Below are positions 28,492 through 39,162 of a stretch of 64,000 nt of DNA, in pieces. Made by a program: the position numbers and the translations under genes. Every line of letters begins with the position of its first letter. Within the stretch, counting starts at the first letter, position 1. A model generated the notes under the pieces. The model searched no databases and was not told the origin of the DNA. It saw only the letters and a program-made list of their open reading frames with translations. Source of the stretch: Pseudomonas parafulva NBRC 16636 = DSM 17004 (GTDB lineage: Bacteria; Pseudomonadota; Gammaproteobacteria; Pseudomonadales; Pseudomonadaceae); NCBI RefSeq assembly GCF_000730645.1, contig NZ_BBIU01000016.1, positions 1 through 64,000 on the forward strand. The letters run 5' to 3'.

Positions 28492-30156
28492 ATGGCGTAT
28501 TACCGTAACCCACACGATGTCACGGCCCTGCCCGCCTGGCAGGCGCTTCAGCAACACCGCGATGCCATGCAAGGTTTCAGCATGCGTGAGGCATTCGCCG
28601 CCGATCCCCAGCGTTTCGAGCAGTTTTCCCTGAGCTCCTGTGGCCTGTTCCTGGACTACTCGAAAAACCTGATCACCGAGCAAACCCGCGACCTGCTGGT
28701 GAACCTGGCCAAGGAAGTGGGCCTGCAGGACGCCATCACCTCGATGTTCAATGGCGAGATCATCAACGCATCCGAAGGCCGCCCGGTGTTGCACACCGCA
28801 CTGCGCCGCCCGGTCGGCGACAAGCTGAGCGTCAACGGCGTGAACGTCATGCCGGAAGTGCACAAAGTGCTCAACCAGATCACCGAACTGGTCGGCCGCA
28901 TCCACGACGGCCTGTGGCGCGGCTACAGCGAAAAACCGATCACCGATGTGGTCAACATCGGTATCGGTGGCTCCTTCCTCGGCCCGGAGCTGGTGTCCGA
29001 AGCGTTGCTGCCCTACGCCCAGCGGGGGGTACGCTGCCATTACCTGGCCAATATCGACGGCAGCGAATTCCACGAGCTGTCGGCCAGCCTGCGTGCCGAA
29101 ACCACCCTGTTCATCGTCTCGTCCAAGTCGTTCAACACGCTGGAAACCTTGAAAAACGCCATGGCGGCGCGTACTTGGTACCTGGCCCAGGGCGGCTCGG
29201 AAGCCGAGCTCTACCGCCACTTCATCGCCGTATCCAGCAACAAGGCTGCGGCCGTGGCCTTCGGTATCCGGGAAGAAAACATCTTCCCGATGTGGGACTG
29301 GGTGGGTGGGCGTTATTCCCTGTGGTCGGCCATCGGCCTGCCCATTGCACTGGCCATCGGCACTGCCAACTTCAAGGAACTGCTGTCTGGCGCCTACACC
29401 ATGGACCAGCATTTCCAGACCGCGCCGTTCGAGAAGAACATGCCGGTGCTGCTGGCCTTGCTTGGCGTTTGGTACGGCAACTTCTGGGGCGCCAGCAGCC
29501 ACGCGATCCTGCCCTACGACCACTACCTGCGTAATATCACCAAGCACCTGCAGCAGCTGGACATGGAGTCCAACGGCAAGAGCGTGCTGCAGGATGGCTC
29601 ACCGGTGAAGACCGAAACCGGCCCGGTGATCTGGGGGGGTGTGGGCTGCAACGGCCAGCATGCCTATCACCAGTTGCTGCACCAGGGCACCCACTTGATC
29701 CCCGCCGATTTCATTGTCCCGGTGGTGAGCTTCAACCCGGTCGCCGACCATCATCAATGGCTTTACGCCAACTGCCTGTCCCAGAGCCAGGCCCTGATGC
29801 TCGGCAAAACCCGTGAAGAAGCCGAAGCAGAACTGCGAGCCAAGGGCATGGACGAAGCAGACATCGCCAAACTGGCGCCGCACAAGGTCATCCCGGGCAA
29901 CCGCCCAAGCAACACGTTGGTGGTCGAACGCATCAGCCCTCGCCGCCTGGGTGCGCTGGTAGCCATGTACGAGCACAAGGTGTTCGTGCAGAGCGTGGTC
30001 TGGGGTATCAACGCCTTCGACCAGTGGGGCGTGGAGCTGGGTAAAGAGTTGGGCAAGGGTGTTTACGAGCGCCTGGTCGGCAGCACTGAAACCACCGCTG
30101 ACGATGGCTCCACTCAGGGCCTGATCAACTACTTCCGCGGCCGCCATCGCGGCTAG
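28492..30156 (+). CDS. pgi: Glucose-6-phosphate isomerase
   Basis: A 554-residue enzyme interconverting glucose 6-phosphate and fructose 6-phosphate. In Pseudomonas, which uses the Entner-Doudoroff route and lacks 6-phosphofructokinase, it mainly runs toward glucose 6-phosphate. Motifs are [13 protein letters not shown] (sugar-phosphate binding), the PGI signature [31 protein letters not shown] with the catalytic His, and the C-terminal Lys in [17 protein letters not shown] 28492 (MAYYRNPHD) follows AAGGGA and is preferred over the ATG seven codons upstream. Confidence 0.97.
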   Translation: MAYYRNPHDVTALPAWQALQQHRDAMQGFSMREAFAADPQRFEQFSLSSCGLFLDYSKNLITEQTRDLLVNLAKEVGLQDAITSMFNGEIINASEGRPVLHTALRRPVGDKLSVNGVNVMPEVHKVLNQITELVGRIHDGLWRGYSEKPITDVVNIGIGGSFLGPELVSEALLPYAQRGVRCHYLANIDGSEFHELSASLRAETTLFIVSSKSFNTLETLKNAMAARTWYLAQGGSEAELYRHFIAVSSNKAAAVAFGIREENIFPMWDWVGGRYSLWSAIGLPIALAIGTANFKELLSGAYTMDQHFQTAPFEKNMPVLLALLGVWYGNFWGASSHAILPYDHYLRNITKHLQQLDMESNGKSVLQDGSPVKTETGPVIWGGVGCNGQHAYHQLLHQGTHLIPADFIVPVVSFNPVADHHQWLYANCLSQSQALMLGKTREEAEAELRAKGMDEADIAKLAPHKVIPGNRPSNTLVVERISPRRLGALVAMYEHKVFVQSVVWGINAFDQWGVELGKELGKGVYERLVGSTETTADDGSTQGLINYFRGRHRG

Positions 30157-30162
30157 TCCCTA

Positions 30163-30223
30163 CCTGTTCCCACCGGTGCCCCACAGGCTTTTGTAGCTGT
30201 GTGTTGCAACCGGTGGGAGCAGG
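30163..30223. repeat. REP-like inverted repeat after pgi
   Basis: CCTGTTCCCACCGGT (30163-30177) pairs with ACCGGTGGGAGCAGG (30209-30223) with one mismatch. There is no U-tract. It could stabilise the pgi 3' end or act as a weak terminator. Confidence 0.6.
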
Positions 30224-30303
30224 TTGAACACCCCCTTCCACTACACTGTCTTATCGAATAGCCGTTGCCGTCCATCGCCCCTTACAAGAGCAGGACCACC
30301 GCC

Positions 30304-32238
30304 ATGTTCGATCTGCGCAAATACCCGCAAGCCCTGGCCGTCAGCCAGGCAGCCGCTTTATCCCCAGACGACTACCGCCGCCTCTACCGCCAGTCGGTCG
30401 ACGACCCAGACACCTTCTGGGCCGAACAAGCCAAGCGCCTGCACTGGATCAAACCCTGGCAGCAGGTGCAGCAGTGTGACCTGAACACGGGCGATGCCCG
30501 CTGGTTTGCAGGCGGCCAGCTCAACGTCAGCTACAACTGCATTGATCGCCACCTGGCCCAGCGCGGGGATCAGACTGCCCTGCTGTGGGAGGGTGACGAC
30601 CCGGCCGATGCCAAGGCCATCACCTACCGCGAACTGCACCTGCACGTGTGCCGCCTGGCCAATGCCTTGAAAGCGCGCGGCGTGAAAAAGGGCGACCGCA
30701 TCTGCATCTACATGCCCATGATCCCTGAGGCGGCCTTTGCCATGCTGGCCTGTACGCGCATCGGCGCAGTGCATTCGGTGGTATTCGGCGGCTTTTCCCC
30801 GGATGCATTGCGTGACCGTATTCTGGATGCCGACTGCCGTACCGTCATCACCGCCGACGAAGGCGTGCGCGGTAGCAAACGCATCCCCCTCAAACAGAAC
30901 GTCGACAAGGCCCTGGCCAGCTGCCCCGGCGTAAGCACAGTGGTTGTGGTACAGCGCACGGGCGGCGAGGTTGACTGGAGCGAGGGCCGCGACCTCTGGT
31001 ACCACCAGGCTACCGAGCACGCCGGTGACCACTGCCAGCCCGAAGCCATGGATGCGGAGGACCCATTGTTCATCCTCTACACCTCCGGCAGCACGGGTAA
31101 ACCCAAGGGTGTACTGCATACCACCGCCGGTTATCTGCTGCAGGCGGCCCTGACCTTCAAGGTGGTGTTCGACTACCGCGACGGCGATGTGTTCTGGTGC
31201 ACGGCCGATGTGGGCTGGGTGACCGGTCACAGCTACATTGTCTATGGCCCACTGGCCAACGGTGCCATTTCGCTGATGTATGAAGGCGTGCCCAACTACC
31301 CGGACAGCTCACGGTTCTGGCAGGTGGTGGACAAGCACCAGGTGAATATCTTCTATACCGCGCCTACGGCCTTGCGCGCCCTGATGCGCGAAGGCTCAGC
31401 GCCATTGCAAGGCACCTCACGCCAGAGCCTGCGGCTGCTGGGTACCGTTGGCGAGCCGATCAACCCGGAGGCTTGGCAGTGGTACTTCGAGGAAGTCGGG
31501 CAGCAGCGCTGCCCCATCGTCGACACGTGGTGGCAAACCGAGACCGGCGGCATCATGCTTACCCCGCTGCCCGGCAACCCCACCCTCAAACCGGGTTGCG
31601 CCACCCAGCCCATGTTCGGCGTGCAACCTGTGCTGCTGGATGAGCAGGGCCAGGTCATCGAAGGGCCCGGGGCGGGCCTGCTGGTCATCAAGGCCAGCTG
31701 GCCGGCGCAAATCCGCAGCGTCTACGGCGACCACACACGCATGGTCGAGACCTACTTCAAACCGATGCCGGGTTACTACTTCACCGGCGACGGCGCCCGC
31801 CGCGACGCCGACGGTGACTACTGGATCACCGGGCGCATCGATGATGTGATCAACGTCTCGGGGCACCGCATCGGCACCGCCGAGGTGGAGAGCGCGCTGG
31901 TGCTGCATGACAGCGTTGCCGAAGCCGCCGTGGTCGGCTACCCCCATGACCTCAAGGGCCAGGGCGTTTATGCCTTCGTCACTACCATGAACGGGGTTAC
32001 ACCGGGTGATGCATTGAAGGCAGAACTGCTGGCATTGGTCAGCAAGGAGATCGGCAGCTTCGCACGGCCCGAATTGATCCAGTGGGCACCCGCACTGCCC
32101 AAGACCCGCTCGGGCAAGATCATGCGGCGTATACTGCGCAAGATCGCCTGCAACGAACTGGATAGCCTGGGGGATACCTCCACCCTGGCCGACCCAGGCG
32201 TGGTACAGGGCTTGATCGACACCCGTCTCAATCAGTAA
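30304..32238 (+). CDS. acs: Acetyl-CoA synthetase (AMP-forming)
   Basis: A 644-residue adenylate-forming enzyme that activates acetate to acetyl-CoA. The AMP-binding core [20 protein letters not shown] lies near residues 259-278, followed by WWQTETGG and [10 protein letters not shown]. The C-terminal catalytic Lys605 in TRSGKIMRR is the site that protein acetyltransferases and CobB control in this family. ATG 30304 (MFDLRKYPQ) is preferred; the 13 codons upstream have no ribosome site. Pseudomonas usually has a second acs elsewhere (acsA/acsB), and I cannot say which copy this is. Confidence 0.94.
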   Translation: MFDLRKYPQALAVSQAAALSPDDYRRLYRQSVDDPDTFWAEQAKRLHWIKPWQQVQQCDLNTGDARWFAGGQLNVSYNCIDRHLAQRGDQTALLWEGDDPADAKAITYRELHLHVCRLANALKARGVKKGDRICIYMPMIPEAAFAMLACTRIGAVHSVVFGGFSPDALRDRILDADCRTVITADEGVRGSKRIPLKQNVDKALASCPGVSTVVVVQRTGGEVDWSEGRDLWYHQATEHAGDHCQPEAMDAEDPLFILYTSGSTGKPKGVLHTTAGYLLQAALTFKVVFDYRDGDVFWCTADVGWVTGHSYIVYGPLANGAISLMYEGVPNYPDSSRFWQVVDKHQVNIFYTAPTALRALMREGSAPLQGTSRQSLRLLGTVGEPINPEAWQWYFEEVGQQRCPIVDTWWQTETGGIMLTPLPGNPTLKPGCATQPMFGVQPVLLDEQGQVIEGPGAGLLVIKASWPAQIRSVYGDHTRMVETYFKPMPGYYFTGDGARRDADGDYWITGRIDDVINVSGHRIGTAEVESALVLHDSVAEAAVVGYPHDLKGQGVYAFVTTMNGVTPGDALKAELLALVSKEIGSFARPELIQWAPALPKTRSGKIMRRILRKIACNELDSLGDTSTLADPGVVQGLIDTRLNQ

Positions 32239-32275
32239 CCGGCGGCCACCTGGCCGCCCTGCACCCCAGATCGCC

Positions 32276-33145
32276 ATGGAAGCCCTACGCCGCCGCATTG
32301 AAAAACAGGTCATGAGCCTTACCGGGCTGGCTTTGGGCCAGCTCGACCTGGAGTCACCCAAGGGCGACCCTGGCCTGTTCGGCCCCCACAGCCTCTGCTG
32401 GCGGGTGCATGGCGACTTCCCGAGCATGCTGGTGGGCGGCATCAGCGCCCTGATGCTGCAATTGCTGCACCCTCTGGCGCTGGCCGGCGTGTGGGACCAT
32501 TCCAATTTCCGTCATGACCTGCTGGGCCGGCTGCGGCGCACCAGCCAGTTCATCTCTGGCACTACGTTCGGCGCCACCGCCGATGCCGAATGGCTGATAG
32601 AGAAGGTGCGCCAGATTCACCTGCAGGTCACCGGCCATGCGCCTGATGGCCGCCCTTACGCCGCCAGCGACCCACAATTGCTGACCTGGGTGCACGTGGC
32701 CGAAGTGAGCAGCTTTCTGGCGGCGCACCTGCGCTACCGCGACCCGCACCTGTCAGTTGCTGACCAGGACGCGTACTACGGCGAAATCGCACTGGTCGCG
32801 GAGCGCCTAGGGGCCCGCGACGTACCACGCACCTGCCGGCAGGTGGAGGATTATCTCCAGCATATGCGCCCTCAGCTCAGCTGCGATGCACGCAGCCACG
32901 AGGTGGTCCGCATCCTGCTCGATGCCCCAGCCCCTAGCCGCCTGGCGCAACCGGTGGGCAAACTGATGCTGCACGCCGGCATCGACCTGATGCCTGCCTG
33001 GGCGCAGCAATTATTGGGCCTGGAGCACGGCCCCCTGCAGCAGCGCATGATCCGGCTGGGCCTGCAACGCACCGCGCCAGTGCTGCGCTGGGCGATGCGC
33101 GATGGCTCGGCCCACCGCGCCCGCAGGCGCATGGGCATTGAGTAA
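32276..33145 (+). CDS. DUF2236/MpaB-type oxygenase family protein
   Basis: A 289-residue protein of the DUF2236 family, which includes fungal MpaB' and the latex-clearing protein Lcp, a haem b oxygenase that cleaves rubber. Conserved landmarks here are WRVHGDF near the N-terminus, LLQLLHP-type MLQLLHPLALAGVWDHS (about 60-77), TWVHVAEVSSF (about 139-149) and conserved histidines that could bind haem. The substrate is unknown; rubber degradation should not be assumed. It starts 37 bases after acs, possibly co-transcribed. The ribosome site is weak. Confidence 0.82.
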   Translation: MEALRRRIEKQVMSLTGLALGQLDLESPKGDPGLFGPHSLCWRVHGDFPSMLVGGISALMLQLLHPLALAGVWDHSNFRHDLLGRLRRTSQFISGTTFGATADAEWLIEKVRQIHLQVTGHAPDGRPYAASDPQLLTWVHVAEVSSFLAAHLRYRDPHLSVADQDAYYGEIALVAERLGARDVPRTCRQVEDYLQHMRPQLSCDARSHEVVRILLDAPAPSRLAQPVGKLMLHAGIDLMPAWAQQLLGLEHGPLQQRMIRLGLQRTAPVLRWAMRDGSAHRARRRMGIE

Positions 33146-33223
33146 GCGCTGCCGCCCGCTCAGCGGAACTGATTTAACGTGCCATACTCCAACCACCCCC
33201 TGCCCGCACAGACGAAGCGATAC

Positions 33224-36163
33224 ATGTACAAAGGATTGATGCGCGCCGCTGGCGCACTGCTGGCCTTGGTCGCCCTCTACAGCCTGCTCGGCTTCTTCAT
33301 CCTCCCCGGTGTAGCCCTGCGTATCGCCAATCAACAACTGGCCCAGTACGCCACCGTACCAGCGCACCTGCAACGGCTCGAATTCAACCCGTTCAGCCTG
33401 GAACTTACCCTGTGGGGCCTGCAGATCGGTGAACCGGGCAAGGAACAGCTGGCCTTCGAGAAGCTCTACGCCAACCTGTCACTGGACAGCCTGTGGACCG
33501 GCGCCCTGCACCTGGAGGCAGTGGAACTGGCCAAGCTGCGCAACGAGGTGCTGTTCGCCAAGGACGGCACGCTCAACCTGGCGCGCCTGTTCAAGCTCCC
33601 CGCCGGCGACGCCAAGGCAGATGAGCCACCGGGCAAGCCGTTCCCCCTGCGTATTGGCAGCATCAAGCTTGAACAAGGCTACCTGCGCTTCGAGGACCAG
33701 CGCCCAAGCGAGCCCATCGAGTTTCTCTACGACAACATGAACCTGGAGCTGAAGAACCTCAGCACCCTGCCCGACGACAATGCCGACATGACCTTGGTTG
33801 CGAACGGCCCCAACGGCGGACGCATCGATTGGCAAGGCACCCTCAGCCTGTCCCCCATCGCTTCCGAAGGCACGTTGAAGGTCACCGATGGCAAGATGAA
33901 GTTGTTCTGGCCTTACGTGCGCGATGCTGTTCCGCTTGTGCTCGAGGACGGCAAGCTGAGCCTGAATACGCACTACCGCCTGAACCTGGCAAAAAAGACC
34001 GAGTTGGTGCTGGAAAACGCCTCGCTGCGGATTGCACCGTTCGCCATCAAGGCCCCCGATGGACGCCCCCTGGCGCGCCTGGCCAACCTGGATTTGAGTG
34101 AAACCACAGTCGACCTGGTCAAGCAGCGGGTGACCGTTGGCAAGGTCCGCAGCGACAAGCTGGAAACCTGGGCCGCCCTGGAAAAGGACGGCCAGCTCGA
34201 CTGGCAGAAGCTGTTCGCCAGCCAGCCGGCCAAGGCCACGCCCAAGGAAAAGGCCGAACCGGCGGCTGCCGGGCCCGCCCCTGAACAGCCGGCCGCTACC
34301 CAGCCCAGCACGCCTTGGCAGGTGCTTCTGAAGGACGTGCAGTTGCGCAATTACCTGGTGCACCTGGCCGACCGCACCCAGAAGGAACCGGTGGCCCTCG
34401 ACCTAGGCCCGCTCAATGCCGACTTGCAAGGCTTCGACAGCCTCAACAAGACGCCCTTCAAGGTCAGGCTCGACACCGGGGTCGGCAAGCAAGGCAAGCT
34501 GCAGGCCAGCGGGCAGGTGAACCTGGCGCCGGTATGGGCAAAACTGGACGTAAACACCCACGATATCGACCTGCGCCTTGCGCAAGCCTACATCAGCCCT
34601 TACATCCTGCTGGAGCTGCGCAGCGGCATGCTAGCCAGCGACCTCAAGGTGGATCTGAAGAACACTGCCCCGCTGGCCTTGACGGTCACGGGCAAGGCGC
34701 AGGTGAGCCAGTTGCACACGCTGGATACCATCAAGAGCCGTGACTTCGTGAAATGGCAAGAAGTCGACGTTGATGGGCTCTCTTACGTGCACGGTGATGC
34801 GCTGTCGATCGACAAGGTCACCCTGCAACAGCCTTATGCGCGCTTCATCATCAACGAGGACCGCACCACCAACATCAACGACCTGCTGATTCCACAGCCA
34901 GCCAGCGCCCCGGCGACGGTACAGGCCAAGCCTGCTGCTGCCAGCAAAGGCGACAAGCCGCTGGGTGTGCATATTGGCCAGATCGTGATCAACGACGGTT
35001 CGGCGAATTTCGCCGACCTCTCCCTCACGCCCAACTTCGCCACGGCTGCGCAACAGTTGAACGGGCAAATCGGCACCATTGATAACCGTAAACCGCTGCC
35101 CGCCAAGGTGGAAGTCCAGGGCAAGGTCGACCGCTACGCACCGGTCACCATCAAAGGTGCCCTCAACCCGTTCGACCCACTCGCAAGCCTGGATATCGCT
35201 ACCAGCTTCAAGCGCGTGGAGTTGACCACCCTCACCCCCTACTCAGGCAAGTTCGCAGGCTATCGCATTCGCAAGGGCCGGCTGAACCTGGACCTGCATT
35301 ACCTGATCACCAAGGGCCAGCTGAAGGCCGAGAACAAGGTGGTGGTGGAGCAATTGCAGCTTGGGGAGAAGGTCGACAGCCCGGATGCCGTCGACTTGCC
35401 AATCCGGCTGGCGGTAGCGCTTTTGAAAGACACCCAAGGCAAGATTTCCATCGAGCTGCCGGTGTCGGGCGACCTCAACAACCCACAGTTCAGTGTAATG
35501 CCCATCGTCTGGCAGACCTTGCGTAACCTGGTGCTGCGCGCGGCCCAGGCGCCGTTCAAGTTCATCGGCGGGCTGATCGCCGGCGGCGGTTCGCAAGACC
35601 TCGGCACCGTGGCCTTCGCACCCGGTTCCAGCGAGTTGGGCGGTGATGCCCAGGCGTCACTGGACAAGCTAGCCGAAGCGTTGAAAAAACGCCCGGAATT
35701 GCGCCTTGAGATCGAGGGTACCAGCGCCCAGGCCAGTGACGGGCCGTTGATTGCCCAGCAGCGCCTGGAGCGTGAGTACCAGGCAACCTGGTACAAGATC
35801 CTGCAGCGGCGCGGCGACAAGGTACCGGCCAACGCCTCGATGCTGGCGGTAGACGATGGCGACAAGCCGGCAATGCTCGAGGGCATCTACCGCACCCGCC
35901 TGAAACAGCAGCCACCCGCCGAGTGGGAACAGCTTGGGCGTGACGAACGGGCGGCACGGCTGCGCGAGGCGGTGATCAAGTCGTGGTCGGAAAGCACCGC
36001 ATTACTGCGCACGTTGGGCCAGGAGCGAGCCAGCAGTATCAAGGATTACCTGGTGGACAAGGGCAAGCTGCAAGATGACCGGGTGTATTTCATTGATACC
36101 AGCCTTGGCAAGCCGGAGCAGGATGGGCGGGTTGTGACACCGCTGCATCTGGATGCGGAGTAA
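33224..36163 (+). CDS. Large AsmA-like DUF748 envelope protein
   Basis: About 979 residues: one N-terminal membrane anchor (about residues 7-30), then a long periplasmic region with repeated AsmA-like beta-rich segments (FNPFSLELTLWGLQIGEP and similar). An Ala/Pro/Glu-rich linker lies near residues 340-365. A C-terminal domain (from about 800) with OmpA-like character (LEIEGTSAQASD, then QQRLEREYQATW) may touch peptidoglycan. AsmA-family proteins are linked to phospholipid transport between membranes, but this subfamily is not assigned. The start is uncertain: ATG 33224, ATG 33239 (which has AAAGGA three bases before it) and an upstream GTG at 33179 are all possible. Confidence 0.8.
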   Translation: MYKGLMRAAGALLALVALYSLLGFFILPGVALRIANQQLAQYATVPAHLQRLEFNPFSLELTLWGLQIGEPGKEQLAFEKLYANLSLDSLWTGALHLEAVELAKLRNEVLFAKDGTLNLARLFKLPAGDAKADEPPGKPFPLRIGSIKLEQGYLRFEDQRPSEPIEFLYDNMNLELKNLSTLPDDNADMTLVANGPNGGRIDWQGTLSLSPIASEGTLKVTDGKMKLFWPYVRDAVPLVLEDGKLSLNTHYRLNLAKKTELVLENASLRIAPFAIKAPDGRPLARLANLDLSETTVDLVKQRVTVGKVRSDKLETWAALEKDGQLDWQKLFASQPAKATPKEKAEPAAAGPAPEQPAATQPSTPWQVLLKDVQLRNYLVHLADRTQKEPVALDLGPLNADLQGFDSLNKTPFKVRLDTGVGKQGKLQASGQVNLAPVWAKLDVNTHDIDLRLAQAYISPYILLELRSGMLASDLKVDLKNTAPLALTVTGKAQVSQLHTLDTIKSRDFVKWQEVDVDGLSYVHGDALSIDKVTLQQPYARFIINEDRTTNINDLLIPQPASAPATVQAKPAAASKGDKPLGVHIGQIVINDGSANFADLSLTPNFATAAQQLNGQIGTIDNRKPLPAKVEVQGKVDRYAPVTIKGALNPFDPLASLDIATSFKRVELTTLTPYSGKFAGYRIRKGRLNLDLHYLITKGQLKAENKVVVEQLQLGEKVDSPDAVDLPIRLAVALLKDTQGKISIELPVSGDLNNPQFSVMPIVWQTLRNLVLRAAQAPFKFIGGLIAGGGSQDLGTVAFAPGSSELGGDAQASLDKLAEALKKRPELRLEIEGTSAQASDGPLIAQQRLEREYQATWYKILQRRGDKVPANASMLAVDDGDKPAMLEGIYRTRLKQQPPAEWEQLGRDERAARLREAVIKSWSESTALLRTLGQERASSIKDYLVDKGKLQDDRVYFIDTSLGKPEQDGRVVTPLHLDAE

Positions 36164-36199
36164 CGGGTTGGCCAACTAGACCGTAAACCAAGCAGGCAA

Positions 36200-36236
36200 A
36201 AAAAATCCGATACCAGAAGCTGGTATCGGATTTTTT
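36200..36236. terminator. Bidirectional terminator between DUF748 and BON genes
   Basis: A 16-bp perfect stem (A-rich arm, ATCCGATACCA with TGGTATCGGAT, T-rich arm) around GAAGC. It serves both convergent genes. Confidence 0.92.
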
Positions 36237-36271
36237 GTTTAGCCAAATCCATTTGGCCAGCGGGACAATCC

Positions 36272-36622
36272 TTATTCTGCTTTCAGGCCGTCGGCAGAGA
36301 CTGCCTTGACGCCTTTGATTTTCTTGGTGATGGCAACGGCCATCTCTTTCTGGGAGTCGGTTACCGCTACGTCCGAAGACAGCGATACCACACCCTTGTT
36401 GGTTTCGACTTTGATGTCGCTACCTGGAATGCCTTTTTCGGTCAGCAGATCAGCTTTGACCTTGGTGGTGATCCAGGTGTCGGAAGTAGCTTCTTTGGCT
36501 TTGGTGGCCTCACCAGCTGCAAGCATCATTGGCGCTTGAGTGGCCTGGGCTGCGAAAGCGGCGTTAGCCATGGTCAGGGTCAGAGCGGTAGCAGTAGCGG
36601 CAGCGATGGCGAACTTCTTCAT
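36272..36622 (-). CDS. Secreted BON-domain (OsmY-like) protein
   Basis: A 116-residue periplasmic protein. A Sec signal peptide (residues 1-24, ending AAFA) precedes a short Ala-rich stretch and one BON domain (about 47-114: TTKVKADLLTEKGIPGSDIKV, GVVSLSSDV, AVAITKKIKGVKAVSADGL). BON domains bind phospholipid or envelope surfaces, and the E. coli relative OsmY is induced by osmotic and stationary-phase stress. ATG 36622 (MKKFAIAA) follows AGGAGTGA. Unusually for such a gene, it appears to be driven by a sigma-54 promoter with an IHF site and a distal dyad. Confidence 0.9.
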   Translation of the reverse strand: MKKFAIAAATATALTLTMANAAFAAQATQAPMMLAAGEATKAKEATSDTWITTKVKADLLTEKGIPGSDIKVETNKGVVSLSSDVAVTDSQKEMAVAITKKIKGVKAVSADGLKAE

Positions 36623-36686
36623 GTGAGTCACTCCTGTTTTTCGAAAGGTCTGCGCCCTGTGTCCTGGCGGCAGATACAAGACTAGT

Positions 36687-36702
36687 TGCAGGGGCTGTGC
36701 CA
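36687..36702 (-). promoter_or_regulatory. Sigma-54 promoter of the BON gene
   Basis: On the minus strand TGGCAC-N5-CTGCA, with GG (36701-36700) and GC (36689-36688) separated by ten bases. The predicted start is near 36676, 54 bases before the ATG. Confidence 0.8.
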
Positions 36703-36730
36703 GCTTTCAGAATTGTTATTTCTGCTTATA

Positions 36731-36743
36731 TATCAATTACTTA
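36731..36743. promoter_or_regulatory. IHF consensus site upstream of the BON gene
   Basis: TATCAATTACTTA fits the IHF consensus WATCAANNNNTTR at every defined position. It lies about 60 bases upstream of the predicted start, between the -24 element and the distal dyad, where IHF bends DNA in sigma-54 systems. Confidence 0.65.
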
Positions 36744-36765
36744 CATAAAGTAACGAATCGCCTGT

Positions 36766-36791
36766 ATCGTGCATTCTGCAATCTGCACGAT
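36766..36791. promoter_or_regulatory. Perfect dyad, candidate enhancer site for the BON gene
   Basis: ATCGTGCA-N10-TGCACGAT, an 8-bp perfect inverted repeat, about 90-115 bases upstream of the predicted start. Distance and symmetry fit an NtrC-family activator site. The cognate activator is not identified. Confidence 0.6.
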
Positions 36792-36840
36792 AAAACTGCA
36801 TGCAAGATGCAAGTCCGCTAAAGGTTCCGCAGCGGTCATA

Positions 36841-36868
36841 AAAAAAGGGCCCCGATCGGGGCCCTTTT
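36841..36868 (-). terminator. Intrinsic terminator of pnp
   Basis: The palindrome AAAAGGGCCCC-GATC-GGGGCCCTTTT with six T on the minus strand, 18 bases after the pnp stop. Confidence 0.93.
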
Positions 36869-36886
36869 CTACCGCGTTGTCGCTAT

Positions 36887-38992
36887 TCAGACGCCGGAAG
36901 CTTTCGCCGCAGCTACGTCTTTGATCGACAGCTTGATACGGCCGCGGTTGTCCACGTCCAGTACCAGTACTTCAACTTCCTGGCCTTCCTTGAGGATGTC
37001 GGTCACTTTCTCGACGCGGGCATCGCTCAGCATCGAGATGTGAACCAGACCGTCCTTACCAGGCAGGATGTTCACGAACGCGCCGAAGTCGACGATGCGC
37101 TCAACCTTGCCCACGTAGATCTTGCCGATCTCGGCCTCGGCCGTGATACCAAGGACGCGCTGTTTGGCAGCTTCTGCCGCTTCCTTGGTTTCGCCGAAGA
37201 TCTTGATCGAGCCGTCGTCTTCGATATCGATCGAAGCCTTGGTCTCCTCGCAGATGGCGCGGATGGTGGCGCCGCCTTTACCGATGACGTCACGGATTTT
37301 GTCGGTGTCGATCTTCATCGCGATCATGGTCGGGGCGTTGGCCGACAGCTCGGTGCGCGACTGGCCAATGATCTGGTTCATCTGGCCGAGGATATTCAGG
37401 CGCGCTTCCAGGGCCTGGCCCAGGGCGATTTCCATGATCTCTTCGGTGATGCCGTTGATCTTGATGTCCATCTGCAGCGCAGTAACGCCTTTGGCGGTAC
37501 CGGCTACCTTGAAGTCCATGTCACCCAGGTGGTCTTCGTCGCCCAGGATGTCGGTCAGAATGGCGAATTTTTCGCCTTCCTTGACCAGGCCCATGGCGAT
37601 ACCGGCAACCGGCGCCTTCATCGGCACACCGGCGTCCATCAGGGCCAGGGAGGCACCGCAGACCGACGCCATGGAGCTGGAACCGTTGGACTCGGTGATT
37701 TCCGACACCACACGGATGGTGTACGGGAACACGTCAGCAGCAGGCAGCATGGCCTGAACCGAACGACGGGCCAGGCGGCCGTGGCCGATTTCACGACGGC
37801 CAGCACCCCCCATGCGGCCACACTCACCTACCGAGAACGGCGGGAAGTTGTAGTGCAGCATGAAGGGGTCTTTTTTCTCGCCTTCGAGGGTGTCCAGCAG
37901 TTGGGCGTCACGGGCAGTACCCAACGTGGCAACGACCAGGGCCTGGGTTTCGCCACGGGTGAACAGCGCCGAACCGTGAGTTTTTGGCAGCACGCCAACT
38001 TCGATGTTCAGCGGGCGCACGGTCTTGGTGTCGCGGCCATCGATGCGTGGCTTGCCGTTTACGATGTTCTCGCGAACGGTGCGGTATTCGATTTCGCCGA
38101 AGATGTCTTTTACTTCAGACGCCGAAGGCTGGCCTTCTTCACCGGAGAACTTGGCCACAGCCTGGTCACGCAGCTCACCCAGGCGCGCATAACGGTCGGC
38201 CTTGACGGTGATGGTGTAACCCTGCGAAACCGCTTCGCCGAATTCGGCGCGGATGGCATTGAGCAGTGCAGTGTTGGCAACCGCAGGTTTCCAGTCCCAG
38301 GTCGGCTTGCCGGCTTCTGCAGCCAGCTCCTTGACTGCCTGGATCACAGCCTGGAATTCGTCGTGGGCGAACAGTACGGCGCCCAGCATCTGGTCTTCGG
38401 TCAGCTCTTGGGCTTCCGACTCAACCATCAGTACGGCATCGGAGGTACCAGCAACGACCATGTCCAGGCTCGAGGCAGCCAGTTGCTCGTAGGTCGGGTT
38501 CAGCAGGTAGCCGGTGCTCTCATGGAAAGCAACGCGGGCAGCGCCGATCGGGCCTTCGAACGGAATGCCGGAAATGGCCAGGGCAGCCGAGGTACCGATC
38601 ATCGCAGCGATGTCCGGGTCGGTCTTCTTGCTGGTGGAAACCACGGTGCAGACGACCTGCACTTCGTTCATGAAGCCTTCCGGGAACAGCGGACGGATCG
38701 GGCGGTCGATCAGGCGCGAGGTCAGGGTTTCTTTCTCGGAAGGACGGCCTTCACGCTTGAAGAAACCGCCTGGGATCTTGCCAGCGGCGTAGGTTTTTTC
38801 CTGATAGTGAACCGAGAGCGGGAAGAAGCCCTTGCCTGGGTCGGCTTGCTTGGCACCGACCACGGTCACCAGCACGGTGACGTCGTTGTCGACGGTAACC
38901 AGCACGGCGCCGGTTGCCTGACGGGCAATGCGGCCCGTTTCGAGAGTAACGGTCGATTGACCGAACTGGAATGTCTTGATTACCGGGTTCAC
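36887..38992 (-). CDS. pnp: Polynucleotide phosphorylase
   Basis: A 701-residue 3'-5' phosphorolytic exonuclease and component of the RNA degradosome. It has two RNase PH domains (about 1-230 and 310-545) joined by a helical linker, then KH (about 555-615, with [15 protein letters not shown]) and S1 (about 620-690, [28 protein letters not shown]). The length is normal. It follows rpsO with a 249-base gap that folds into a long stem, as in E. coli, where RNase III cleavage of that stem permits PNPase autoregulation. Confidence 0.98.
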   Translation of the reverse strand: MNPVIKTFQFGQSTVTLETGRIARQATGAVLVTVDNDVTVLVTVVGAKQADPGKGFFPLSVHYQEKTYAAGKIPGGFFKREGRPSEKETLTSRLIDRPIRPLFPEGFMNEVQVVCTVVSTSKKTDPDIAAMIGTSAALAISGIPFEGPIGAARVAFHESTGYLLNPTYEQLAASSLDMVVAGTSDAVLMVESEAQELTEDQMLGAVLFAHDEFQAVIQAVKELAAEAGKPTWDWKPAVANTALLNAIRAEFGEAVSQGYTITVKADRYARLGELRDQAVAKFSGEEGQPSASEVKDIFGEIEYRTVRENIVNGKPRIDGRDTKTVRPLNIEVGVLPKTHGSALFTRGETQALVVATLGTARDAQLLDTLEGEKKDPFMLHYNFPPFSVGECGRMGGAGRREIGHGRLARRSVQAMLPAADVFPYTIRVVSEITESNGSSSMASVCGASLALMDAGVPMKAPVAGIAMGLVKEGEKFAILTDILGDEDHLGDMDFKVAGTAKGVTALQMDIKINGITEEIMEIALGQALEARLNILGQMNQIIGQSRTELSANAPTMIAMKIDTDKIRDVIGKGGATIRAICEETKASIDIEDDGSIKIFGETKEAAEAAKQRVLGITAEAEIGKIYVGKVERIVDFGAFVNILPGKDGLVHISMLSDARVEKVTDILKEGQEVEVLVLDVDNRGRIKLSIKDVAAAKASGV

Positions 38993-39162
38993 GGTTTCCT
39001 ACCTTCTTCAGTGGCTCTTGGGGGAACTGGTTTCTTGCGAATGCTTGGGCAGCAGGGGGAATCGGCCCCGTCGACCGTCCAGATACAACACGAGGCTGGG
39101 AGCCTGGCGCCAAGCGGATAACCGCTCAGCATTGCCAGGCTGCCAACCTCGAATATATGCAA

